NCBI GenBank assembly: GCA_032718475.1
Contig: JAUCBJ010002120.1
Coordinates: 20,001-63,586 of the forward strand
Source of the DNA: Nemertoderma westbladi
Lineage: Eukaryota > Xenacoelomorpha > Nemertodermatida > Nemertodermatidae
Reading direction: 5' to 3'
Length of the DNA: 43,586 nucleotides
This document shows, piece by piece, positions 1 through 11,300 of this stretch (position 1 is the stretch's first letter; each line of letters opens with the position of its first letter). The position numbers were made by a program, and so were the translations under genes. The notes below the pieces were generated by a model. That model did no database searches. It had not been told where the DNA came from and saw only the letters and a list, made by a program, of their open reading frames with translations.

Positions 1-196
1 TAAATAAACCCCTATTGCTTTGGTAATATGGTTATGTAAATAAACCCCTATTGCTTTGGTAATATGGTTATGTAAATAAACCCCTATTGCTTTGGTAATA
101 TGGTTATGTAAATAAACCCCTATTGCTTTGGTAATATGGTTATGTAAATAAACCCCTATTGCTTTGGTAATATGGTTATGTAAATAAACCCCTATG
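1..196. repeat. 36-bp minisatellite, about 5.4 copies
   Basis: The block taaataaacccctattgct and the 16 bases after it repeat with an exact 36-bp period (unit starts at 1, 37, 73, 109, 145, 181) and break off at about 196. The array begins at the window edge and so probably extends to the left. Copies look identical, implying recent expansion. All frames carry TAA, so it is not coding. Confidence 0.95.
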
Positions 197-199
197 CAT

Positions 200-2360
200 G
201 TTGGCCAAAGTTAAAGCATAAATAACAGACTCCACAAGAATGAATACCAAAGTATATAAATAAATAGGGTTTGGTAGAGTTAATAACAATTAGTGATTAA
301 TAATATAATTAGTTATATCATGGAAATACCAATTATTTAGTATTCCATGGATGTAATTCTTAAATACAGTATAAACGGCCTGTAGATTTACGGGAGTTGG
401 TGTTCTAAGGTAATGAATGTCCTTTATTACATTTTCTTAGAGTTTGCAGTTAAATTCTGAGGCGGTATCTATAGCGATTAGACCCAGAACACGTAATGGA
501 ACACCACCAACGTTAATATAATAACTTTTATTTAGCAAAGCCATTAAATATATCTATTTAGCTATACTTAAACACATCTGACGGCTTTACTTTTCGATTT
601 TAGGATATAATCTATAGCAATCTAGACATCATAAGAAACGCGATCATCTACAGATTCGAAATATGGAATTGGCGATAAAATTATCACAATTCAGAGGCAT
701 ATATTTCGAGTCCTAAATCGATATAATTTTAATGTTTTTCTACGCTTATTTTAGAATATAAATTATGCCAAATCAAGAACTTCTAGAATAGATCATTCTA
801 GAATATATTCAGGATATTGCACTTTAGCCCAACTGGAGATTTTTTAAGAACGATTTTTTCATGATTTATGCATATATTAATACTGAATATCTGGGGAATT
901 TGTAGTTTTTGGGTAACCTCTTAAGTATTTTCTATTTTCTGATACGTTTTTCCAACTTTTTCTCCACGCATATAGTAAGGGGGGGGAGGGGGGGGGGGGG
1001 GGGACGTAGCACGCCCTAATTTTGGAAATTGACAAAGAAAAAGATTCAAGTCAAGTTATTAGCCAAAACAAGTCAGACTCAAGTTATTAGCTAGTGTGAT
1101 TTTTGACAAGCCTTCGAGCAGCACGATATTTTACAATGAATAAGGCCCTTTTCATAAAAAAGGCTCTCGCGGTACAGTTATGAATAAAGTTGCTAAAACG
1201 TTGTTTTATTAGTTATGTTTTTAGCAAGGATGAAAAATATCGTTGAATTTCATTCATTTTTGACAAAGTTATTGTTGAACATAGAAAAATTGTTTTATCT
1301 AAAATAGCGGGAAGTTTGAATTGTTCTTTAAAATTTAAACACCTATAGGGCCTATCTGAGACCCTTTTTCATTATTATTATTATTAAAAGGCTATTTCTC
1401 CGCTAATTTTAACTGAAATGTGTTAAAATATGGTACGGTACACTTGTTCAGAATACCTTTGTCCATAAATCTTCTGAATTAATTTTACCTGAAATAACTC
1501 TCTTTAGATCAAAAAGGCCCAAAAATAGCCCTTTTTTTTTACCCTTTTAGTTCTAAAAAGGCAAAGCAACCAAACCATTTTCAGCAAAAAAATTTCAAAA
1601 GAATTAATTAGATGCATTAGATGCAGGGGTCTTCTGAACTTATAATTTAAATTTCACACATATAATATATTTCGCGCCGACCGCGAATCCAACTTCATCT
1701 CGGAGGGTCACACAAGCGGACCGGCATTCCATTCGTCGACCTGGCGACGGCCCGGTCAACGAATGAACGAAACCCGCCCATGTGGTAACCCGCGCCACAC
1801 GGTTACCACCACCTGATCTGCTCGAACCGCCAACCATTTCACCCACTCTCTCTCGCCGACTTGCGTCTGCCTGTACTGCTCCATATAGTGCCCCGACCGG
1901 TTTCACGCACTGATTTTCACTTCATGTCCACCCCTCTCCACGTTATCCACTTCCTAATATTTCGCGCTCCTTACTTTTTTTTTAAATATTAATAATTTCT
2001 TATGATTGTTTTATCTATATATACACTTGTGTTTTATACTGGTTGCATTTCAAATTTACCCAGCCTGGGGGTGTATCTTTATCATTATTATATTTTAAAT
2101 TTCGACAAATTTCACCACATATTGACGGAGCTTTGGTAGTAGGAAAAGTGGGAAATATCCCACCTGTTATAAAAGTTATTAAATTAAAAGAAGAACGTAG
2201 ATTTATGTATAATAAAATGCAACGCAACGCAATGCAATGCATAAAATGCATTACCGCTGATATTCTTCTGTTCAATATTGTTAAACAATGAATATCTAGG
2301 TAACAAAGAAAGGTAGGCCTAATCTTGGGAAATGTTTGTCATGTTTGAGACTAATAGGCA
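200..2360. other. Gene-free upstream region with G-tract and CpG-rich block
   Basis: No convincing exon was found. The stretch holds a G homopolymer tract at 979-1003 (one A interruption), AT-rich filler, and a contrasting CpG-rich block at about 1670-1910. A TAGGCCTA palindrome lies at 2314-2321. Short open frames at 1640-1906 and 2015-2291 look like chance: they have no recognisable domain and no splice context. The region may contain the promoter and 5' UTR of the carrier gene starting at 2361. Confidence 0.6.
1670..1910. promoter_or_regulatory. CpG-rich block upstream of the carrier gene
   Basis: Roughly 27 CpG dinucleotides fall in about 240 bases, in a neighbourhood that is otherwise AT-rich and CpG-poor. 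It ends about 450 bases before the inferred start codon at 2361 on the same strand. This is compatible with an unmethylated promoter or first non-coding exon, or with an inserted fragment of different origin. No TATA box or transcription start could be assigned, so the role is inferred from position and composition only. Confidence 0.35.
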
Positions 2361-5300
2361 ATGTCTCACAGATATCTGGACGCGTTCGTTGAGTTTGGAG
2401 CTGGTTTCAATGGAGGTAGGGTTGTCTCGATCGGCCTTGTTTCAAATCCGTTTTGATAAGTATTTTAACTTTTAGGCGAGGCTAAATCACATCAATATAC
2501 GTGTTCGTTCTTTGTAGGGTGTGCTGGAGTTCTAATTGGACATCCTTTCGATACAATAAAAACCAACTACCAAATACAAAGTGGTAAATCTGTGATGGTG
2601 ATAACGAAACAGCTGTATGGAACAGGTGGATTCCTTGTAAGTTGCGTTACTGTCGCATTCTCCATCATATTTCCCTTTCCGGTAACTACTATACACCATC
2701 ATGACCCGTAATATAGTGTCATTTTCTGATGACACTGACACACCCTCCCCCTCAAATTTTACTACAAAACTTTATTATATTGCTTGAAATTTGAAACACA
2801 ACTAGTTAAATTTTCCTCAAAGAACGAAGGCCTACATCAAACGATAATTATTGCAATCTTTGAACGCCAATTTCTCAGCTGTTTCTCAACGAAATTCAGA
2901 TATTGTTACATATTTGGAATCCTTGCAGCGCAATCTTTCTATTATTGATATGAAATGATATTTAATCACGACCGTACACGACTGTGTAGAATGGCGGAGA
3001 TAAAGGTGTATCCGTAAAAAAATGCACTTTTTTAAAAGAGCTTGTAAAAAATATAAAGGCCAAATCGAAGATTCAGGCTTCATGGTGTCATCGATGGTGA
3101 GTTGAAGCAGTTGTGTTTCAAGTTTTAAACAATATGATAAAGATTTGAAGAAAATTTTGGGGGATCCGTGTCATCAGAAAATGACACTTATTTATGGGTC
3201 ATTGCAGTCGATGTACCCATTTTTTAAAATTCATTATCATGAAATCTTTATTCTAGAACGGAAATTTGGCTATCTGAGTGACGATTGCTATTATTTTTAT
3301 TATGGTAGCTTGTGTTTTTTAAGGTAGCTAAGTTTTTTTTAATTTAATTACAATACATTAAAAAATATATATATTTATTTTATGGCATTTATTAAATATA
3401 CAATATACAGTAGCTATTTATGGTAGTTCAATGGGGCTGTACTTTATATTCATGAGTATAACGCCATCGAGTGCAAAATTCAATAATTGAGGGCAGAATA
3501 TTCAAAAAATGTATATAAATGTTCTGTATCTTTCTGAATATTATAATAAAAAATTGCCTTTTGATAGAAATAACATATATGAATATGTAAAAAATAACAA
3601 AAATAAACACTAGCTAATAAATAATTACTTGTAGGCCTACTATTTACCATGATTCAGCAGTAATTAATCCAGGGAGTGTTAATTGAGGTTTAAATATGAT
3701 TATAAAATTATATTTATTCGAAAAAATTGTATTGTTTTTACAAGGTAGTAAAAAGTACTACCGGTAGCAAACACGAATTGAAAATGACTAGCTACCGTCT
3801 ACATATGGTAGAAGGTTAAATTGGTATTCTAGAACATTAAACGTCATGATAAGAGCATTACCATGGTAAAAAATTGCGAAAAGAATGGGTACACACACAA
3901 ACGATTTACAGTATAGTAGTTCCCCCTTTTCCATAATGTTAGCCTATGAAAAGTAGTTACTGGAAGTAAAGCATAATTAGTCACCTTAGTTATTCAAAAA
4001 CTGTTATTATTCTAGAATTTTATTGCTGTAATACTGTTGGTGAGACTATACTAAGTTTTGACATCAATGAACAACAATCAAATAATTATCATATTGGGTC
4101 TGTATTAATGCATCAAACTTTCGTTTTCAACTTTAATACAAACTATGTTGTTATATGTACAAATCCAAAGATGGTCTCAGTTTAAACCGACAGTCAAATC
4201 AGTCAAAACTTAATAGAAATCTATGGATTAATTAATTTGTCATTTGTTATTGAAATTTGGAAAACACAAAACGTGTATTGAAATCCTTTAGTGAGGCAAG
4301 ATGCCAATTGAAACAGAGAATTGTCTACGTAAGGTAAAGCGTACACAGAAGCAAATCGCGAGATTGGGCGATTCCTTCGATCAATATGTCGCCGAGGATG
4401 CATCGGAGACCAACATTAAAACTGTTATCGTTAAGTTGGATGAGAAAGTCCAACATTTGGATGAATTGGTTCAAACATACAGTGATGGACTAGAAGAAGC
4501 TGATGCCTGGACCGAAGAAATTGAGAGCGAGGTTCAAGGATGGTTGGACCAAGCTTATAAAGATAATACGACAAGAAGAAGTTTGTATGATAGAATCCTC
4601 GTTCAACGTCGTGATAAATCTAGAGAACGACAAAGAGAAGCTGAAGATCGTGCAGAGGATATCGAACAACGTCGCCACAGCCGGAGTTTACAATTTCGGG
4701 AAGGATTGCAAACCCGTAGTGAAACTGTGGATTCCATAGTCGATTATTTTGATGAAACCTCAGAATATGATGGTCATTTAGAAGAGCCAGGTAGAACTGA
4801 AGTTTTGCCGGTCGAAATTGTTGAGAATTTGGAAGATCATGTAAACAGTAATGATGAACTCAATAACAGCGATAGAATCATATCGAATTCTGTCCGAGCT
4901 GATCTGGATGAAGAAAATAGTGGATTAGAGAAACAATTGGCTGGGATTCCGACTTGTGATCTTAAACAATCGGTCCCCGATCCTGCTAATGTAGTTAATG
5001 ATAATATAATTCGTGGGATTCGAGAAGGAATTGCAATAGGAATACAAGAGTTGGGTACAAAACTAAAAATTCAATCATCTCGTTCAGAAGATTCTGACTA
5101 TAGAGCAAAGATTAAACTTGCTGCTTTCACCCCAAATGTCTGGGATGGTGATATAAATGAATTTCGCCATTATTAAAATTTATTTATTCAAACAATGAAG
5201 GATGCTCAATTAACGGATGATCAGTCTCAAATTGGTTGGGTGGTGAAGACTGTGCCATACGATTATCATGCCCGTATAAAAGTTTGTGGAACTATGTTTG

Positions 5301-8300
5301 AAGTGTGGGAGATGTTTGATGAAGCAGTTCCTACTGATAACATTCTCTGTTCTATTCGTATGACTTTTAAGAAAATTCATTCTTTCGAGGATAAGGATGG
5401 CGATAAACTTGAACAATTCTCAAATGCATTACGGGTATATATTCGTCAATTGAAAGAACTTGGTTATGAACATATAACAAAGGAGGATATTTTCTTTGAT
5501 GAAGTGCAGTATAAATTACCAAGAGAAGTAATAATCGATTATAAAGCTGAATGTCGATTAAATGGTATAGGGAAATCTGCAGAAGGTCTGAGAAAGTTTG
5601 TCTCAAATTTGACGAATGAATATAAAAAGAAAAAGTTTAAAAAATGTGAAACAAAGAACAGCAATCCTACCTACTCAAAAGCCAATAATTACGGAAAAGG
5701 AATCAGAACAAATGCTGTTAGGGGTAGTATTGTTAGTAGTAGTTCTTCATCTGACTCTAATTCGAGAAAGAAATCAAGTGTTCATTCTGATTTCTTCTGT
5801 GATATTACTGGTTGCCCTGGTAACCATTTTATCTACAACTGCCCATTGTATCTGGCAATGTCAATTTCGGCCAGAAAAATATTCAATAAAGATAAAGACC
5901 GTTGCTATGGCTGTTTAGCAAAAGGTCACCGAGTTAGAGACTGTCCAATTAAAAAGCCATGTGATCAATGCAATAGAAACCATAATTCTCTTTTACACGA
6001 ACATAGAGAACCAAGAAGTCAAACAACTCAGCGACCTGTAGTTTCATCATCGTCATTAAATCCAACCGCTCAACCTTTTGGAAATTCTTTAAATGCTGTA
6101 TATAGTGCGAGTACGAGATTGCCAATCATAAAAGCTAAGATAAAAGCACGTAATGGTACTTGGTATACAGCTCTGTGTCTTCTAGATGGGGGATCAGACA
6201 CCTGCCTAGTAAGACGTGGGTTTGTTGAAAAACTTGGTCTTTGTGGTTACCCAGATGATTTATATTATGAGGTTGTTGGAGGACAATGTCGAAAGGAGAA
6301 AACTCATGGTTATGAATTAATTATTGCAAACTTGGAAGAGGAACCAAAAGCCAAAATTGAAGCATATGCTATCAGTCGAACATGTGGATCAGCCCTTCCT
6401 TTAGATAAAGACTTCTTCGAAAGAAATGTACACCTAAAATTTATCAGTGAGTACGTTGATAAAGAGGGTGGAATTGTTGATTTGCTTATTGGAAGAAGCG
6501 CGCAATCCTTGTTGAGGGAACATGGGAAAATTAATGGGTTAAATCCTAAAGAAGCTGATGGGATGGTATATTGTATGATCTCGGTTGGACTGTTGTTGGT
6601 GGTCGAGAATTAATGGAATCTACCTCAACTGTAAAATGTTCAACAATGAAACGTGTATCTAATGCTCATGTGAATATCAACCCTGAGGATGTCAATGATA
6701 AAGATATCCGTAAGATAATTGTTGGAGACCAAGTAGGAATTCGAGCAATACAATGTAAATGTACTGAACAAGAGATCGAAGAAGCTCGTTTTATTGAAAT
6801 CGCCATGGAAAATACCATTATAAATTCAGATAATCGTTTAGAAGTACCACTTCCATGGAAAGAAGGTTACCCTGAAAAGTTAGAAAATAATTATGATGAG
6901 GCATTTGCCTCAATGAAGGAGCAGGAACGTAGATTAAATCGAAATGGAGGATTGGAGTATTATAATAAAGCTATTCAGGAAATCATAGATTCAAAGTTTG
7001 CGCGGAAAGTTATTCCTGTACAAGGTGAAAAGGCATATTATTTGACACATCATGGTGTTTACAAGCCCGAAAGGGAAACTACAAAATTGAGAGTTGTTTT
7101 TAACTCAGCCAAGCGATTTAATGGAATAGCCTTAAATGATGTCCTTGAAAAGGGACCTGATTTAACTCGATCTTTATATTCGACTCTGATATCTTGGCGA
7201 GAAGATAAAGTTGCTGCAACTGGGGACATAAATAAAATGTTCAATAATGTTGCAATAAGAGAGGAGGATTGTAAATTTCAACGTTTTATGTGGCGAAATG
7301 GTGATGAAAAGTCAGATCCTAATGTTTATGAATGGGTCAGGGTTGCCTTTGGTAATAAACCCAGCCCTACGTTAAGCCAATAGTGGAGTTCAAAGACTAG
7401 CAACAGAGAATCGTGAGGAGCTTCCTTTAGCCTTTGAAGTTATCTATAAGTCAACTTATGTTGATGATGTTGGATTCTCTCGTCCAACTGGAGAAGTGAC
7501 AAAAGATACAATTGGACAAGTTGATACGCTGCTTAGTCGTGGGAGTTTCCAAATAAAGGAATGGAAAAGTAACTGCCGCGAAATTGAAGAGAAGGTAGCT
7601 CCTTCAGAGAAACAATTGGAATCGAATCTGATAAATAAAAATGTGTCTTCTTTAACTGAAACTCGTTCATCATTAGTGCTAGGTCACTACTGGAACCGAG
7701 ATGATGATACAATTGGATTAAAACTTGAAAAGCTTCCAACAATTCATAAAATTACAAAACGATCAATCCTTTCTTTTGTTGCTGGGATATGGGACCCTAT
7801 GGGAATATTTTCCCCATTGACAATATCACTTCGAATAGACTTACAAGATTTATGGGCTACTGGATGTGGTTGGGATGATTGTATTCAACGTGATGATATA
7901 CAACATTGGCGTATGGCATTCGAGCAGCTCCATCCTGTAACATCTATAAGAATAGATCGATGTTTGCGCCCAGAAGGAGTTGCTGAAGGACCTTATCTTC
8001 ATGGCTTTTCCGATGGAGGGGATTGTGCCTTTGGAACAGTTATATACCTCAGATGGAAGTTGAATGATGGCTCATTTGAAACTACCTTTGTTACAGCCAA
8101 GTCATTGGTCAAACCTTTACGGGGATGGACCATACCCCGCACTGAGCTAGTTGCTGCAGTGATAATGACACGAATAGTCAAAGCTATAGAAGATTCTTTG
8201 CGTGAAAGGATTATAGACATCACACTTTGGGTGGACAGTAAAGTGGTGCTTCATTGGGTGAGAAAACCAAGAGGAGCGTTCAAACCATTTGTTGAAGTTC

Positions 8301-11300
8301 GTATAGCCGAGATTCAAGAGGCTGTTGAACCGAACGTTTTCCGCTATATACGATCTAATGAGAATCCTGCTGATTGTTTAACTAAGAAGGGATTCAACAT
8401 ACAGTTATTAGAAGATTGGCATCATGGACCGAGTTTTCTTCGTGAAGATGAATCTACCTGGAAGTTCGAAAATGAGAAAATTAGAAATGAAATAGCTGAT
8501 GATAAGTTTGCTATACCATGTGAAATACGGAAACCGAAGAAACTGAAGAAGTCTAAATATAAACACCATAAATTATTTTCGGTAAAGAGTAGCTTTAATC
8601 CTGTTGGTGGTAAAGAAGCAGATAATTTAGTCCATGAAGAGCTCAAGGAAGTTTTGTATCTTGGTTCGAGGGAGAATAGCTGGAGAGATGCTATTGTTTC
8701 TATTTGTAATCGGTTTGGATTAGATAAAAATAGTCCTGCTGGAGCCGATATTGCTATGCGAATGGTTTTGCAGTCATTGCAGTTAGATGATTTTAGTAAT
8801 GCATCTTATAATGCTTGTAATCCTATATATAATGATGTTAATAAAGTTTGGAGACTTGGTAGTCGAATTGAAAAAGTGGAATCTCTACCGTTATTTGTTC
8901 GTTTCCCTGTGATTTTACCTCATATTGATGCTAAGTCTGCTGATCAATTTACACAAGATGAAATGAAGAGAACATGTATTCAGTTATTAGCTAAACACTA
9001 TCATGAAACGACTGCTCATGCCGGAGTACAAAGAACAAAAGCAGATTTAGAACATGATGGACTATGGCTTTGTAGTGTCCGTAGACTTTTAAAAACTATA
9101 AAGTACAAGTGTCAATATTGTCGAATACGAAACCGGCCCTTATTAACTCAGCAAATGGGAAATTTACCTGAATTTAGAATGCAGCCTTACACCAGACCTT
9201 TTCAAACTACTGCAGTTGATATCTTTGGCCCTTTGAAGGTGAAAATTAGTAGGAACTGCACTATGGATGGTCATGTAGCGATCTTTGCTTGTGCTGTGAC
9301 TAGGGCCATTCATTTGGAGTTATGTTATTGTATAGAGGGTGGTCAAGGTTTATCAGCTGAGAAATTCTTGCTCGCCTTTCGTCGATTTGGAACGCTACGT
9401 GGAACATTAGTAAATCGTAGTTTGAGTGATGAAGGTTCCAATTTTATTGGTGCTTCATCAGATATACAGAAGCTCATGAATGATTGGGATATACAATTGT
9501 TGCAACATGGACTCTTGGAACAAGGTTTTGAGTGGACCTGGAATATTCCAACAGCTAGTCATATGAATGGACTGGTAGAATCACTTATTAATCTAGTGCG
9601 TAAAGCATTAGATGCGACTTGTCAGTTATATGTACGTCAATTCTCCGCAGATGAATGGACTACATTTTTGTATGAAGCAACTTACCTTGTGAATAGTCGA
9701 CCATTGTTCCCTCAGAGATCTGATGATCCGAATGAGGATGAAGCGAATTTCGTTACACCAAATTCGATACTTTATGGTCATAATATTATTGTGCCTCAGC
9801 ATTTGCCCATTGATAAGTTGAACCCTCGAAATCGCTATGAATTGGTTCAGAATCGTATTCAATTGTTTTGGGAATCTTTCTTGAGATATATGCCACCTGA
9901 GTTAATGGAGCGGAAGAAGTGGTATCATTCTCGGGACAATCTGGAGATAGGAGACTTTGTAATAATACATCAAGCAGGGGTCAGGAAGGCCGCGCCTAGA
10001 GCTTTATGGGAGACTGGATATATTGTTCGTACATATCCAGGGACTGATAATAAAGTGAGGAAAGTTTGTGTCAAGACTCCTCGTGGAGAATATGATCGTC
10101 CTATTCACAAACTGTGTTTAATTGCGACCTCCAAGGAACTCAATGAAGATCGCATGTTACAATAATTCTTAGTGAGGGAACATTTGCTTTAAATTTGATT
10201 TTCGTTTAACTTGTGTTTAAAACTGAAAGTAAACTTAGATAATTTACTTTGTGTATCGTTGAATAGTAAATGATATATTCAACTGTTGGGGGAGTGAAAA
10301 GTAGTTACTGGAAGTAAAGCATAATTAGTCACCTTAGTTATTCAAAAACTGTTATTATTCTAGAATTTTATTGCTGTAATACTGTTGGTGAGACTATACT
10401 AAGTTTTGACATCAATGAACAACAATCAAATAATTATCATATTGGGTCTGTATTAATGCATCAAACTTTCGTTTTCAACTTTAATACAAACTATGTTGTT
10501 GTTATATGTACAAATCCAAAGATGGTCTCAGTTTAAACCGACAGTCAAATCAGCCTATTTATTATTAGTGCAGGCGACCACAACTACCGCAATGGTCACT
10601 GTAGTGTGTACATATTGGCTGGAAACGTCAGTACTTCTCAGTATCTATGCCAAGGCGTCCTAAACTACATTTTATAGTCTATAGATTAGGTCGCCTTGAT
10701 CTATTGTTTAGATTTGTGATGCTACATCGTATTCTATAATATTTCGTTGCAATGGCAACCACACATCATTATTATTAATATTATTAACAATAAATTAATA
10801 TTTAACTCACAACCAAATGTTCTATGAGTGAGTAGGATTTTTTATTTCGGCATCAATCTTTTCCCGCTACCGTATTTTACTTCACCAGTCGCACCGCGCC
10901 CAATAATTATTAGGCGTTTCCGAGATTTGTTTTAGGCGATTGAAAGGCGGACTTGCAAGGATTCCAGATCTGTAAAACTTCTGAATTCCGTTGATAATAA
11001 TTATCCAAGATATGAGCGTTCGAATTGGCCTATTTCTTTACAGTACCAACAAGACGCACCCGTCGTGAGTGTACAGTAGGCCACAATTCGGTGTTTTGGG
11101 AAGGTCGCATCATAGTAGTTCCATTTGTATTTTACAGAAAACGATCCGCACATTTTACAGAGGTGTAACCTCGCCAATTATTGGACTGGGGGCTATCAAT
11201 TTGATCGCATTTGGTGTTCATGGCAGCATTATGAAAATATATAATTTAGAATACAAGTTTCAACATCAAGCTTTAGTAGGGATGTTTGTTGGAGCGTTAC

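Larger units (their letters stand above)
3947..10552 (+). mobile_element. Full-length BEL/Pao LTR retrotransposon, recent insertion, broken ORF
   Basis: A 6.6-kb element lies in intron 2 of the carrier gene. Near-identical LTRs (TG...CA ends) flank gag, protease, reverse transcriptase, RNase H and integrase in BEL/Pao order, with a C-terminal DUF5641-like segment. A perfect 5-bp target duplication GCCTA sits at 3942-3946 and 10553-10557. The coding region is one continuous gag-pol in this family. Here it is cut by an in-frame TAA at 5174-5176, a frame change near 6565-6575 and another near 7370-7382. It therefore looks unable to make its own polyprotein unless these are recoding events or sequence errors. 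Confidence 0.96.
2637..11137 (+). other. Carrier intron 2 (8.5 kb) outside the BEL element
   Basis: The intron runs from GTAAGT at 2637 to a TTTTACAG acceptor ending at 11137. Apart from the BEL element at 3942-10557, the flanks (2637-3941 and 10558-11137) are AT-rich with no recognisable exon. The region at 3720-3870 is rich in short ctaccggtagc / taccatggta palindromic bits. A TAGGCCTA palindrome lies at 3632-3639. Short open frames at 2532-3610 are chance. Confidence 0.6.

Noticed and set aside
1640-1906. 88-codon minus-strand frame in the CpG-rich block
   Set aside because: Arg/Gly/Ser-rich composition is what GC-rich DNA gives by chance. No domain or partner exon was seen.
6560-6613. 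Programmed -1 frameshift in the BEL element
   Set aside because: No slippery heptamer was seen, BEL/Pao elements normally have one continuous frame, and another frame break follows at about 7375.
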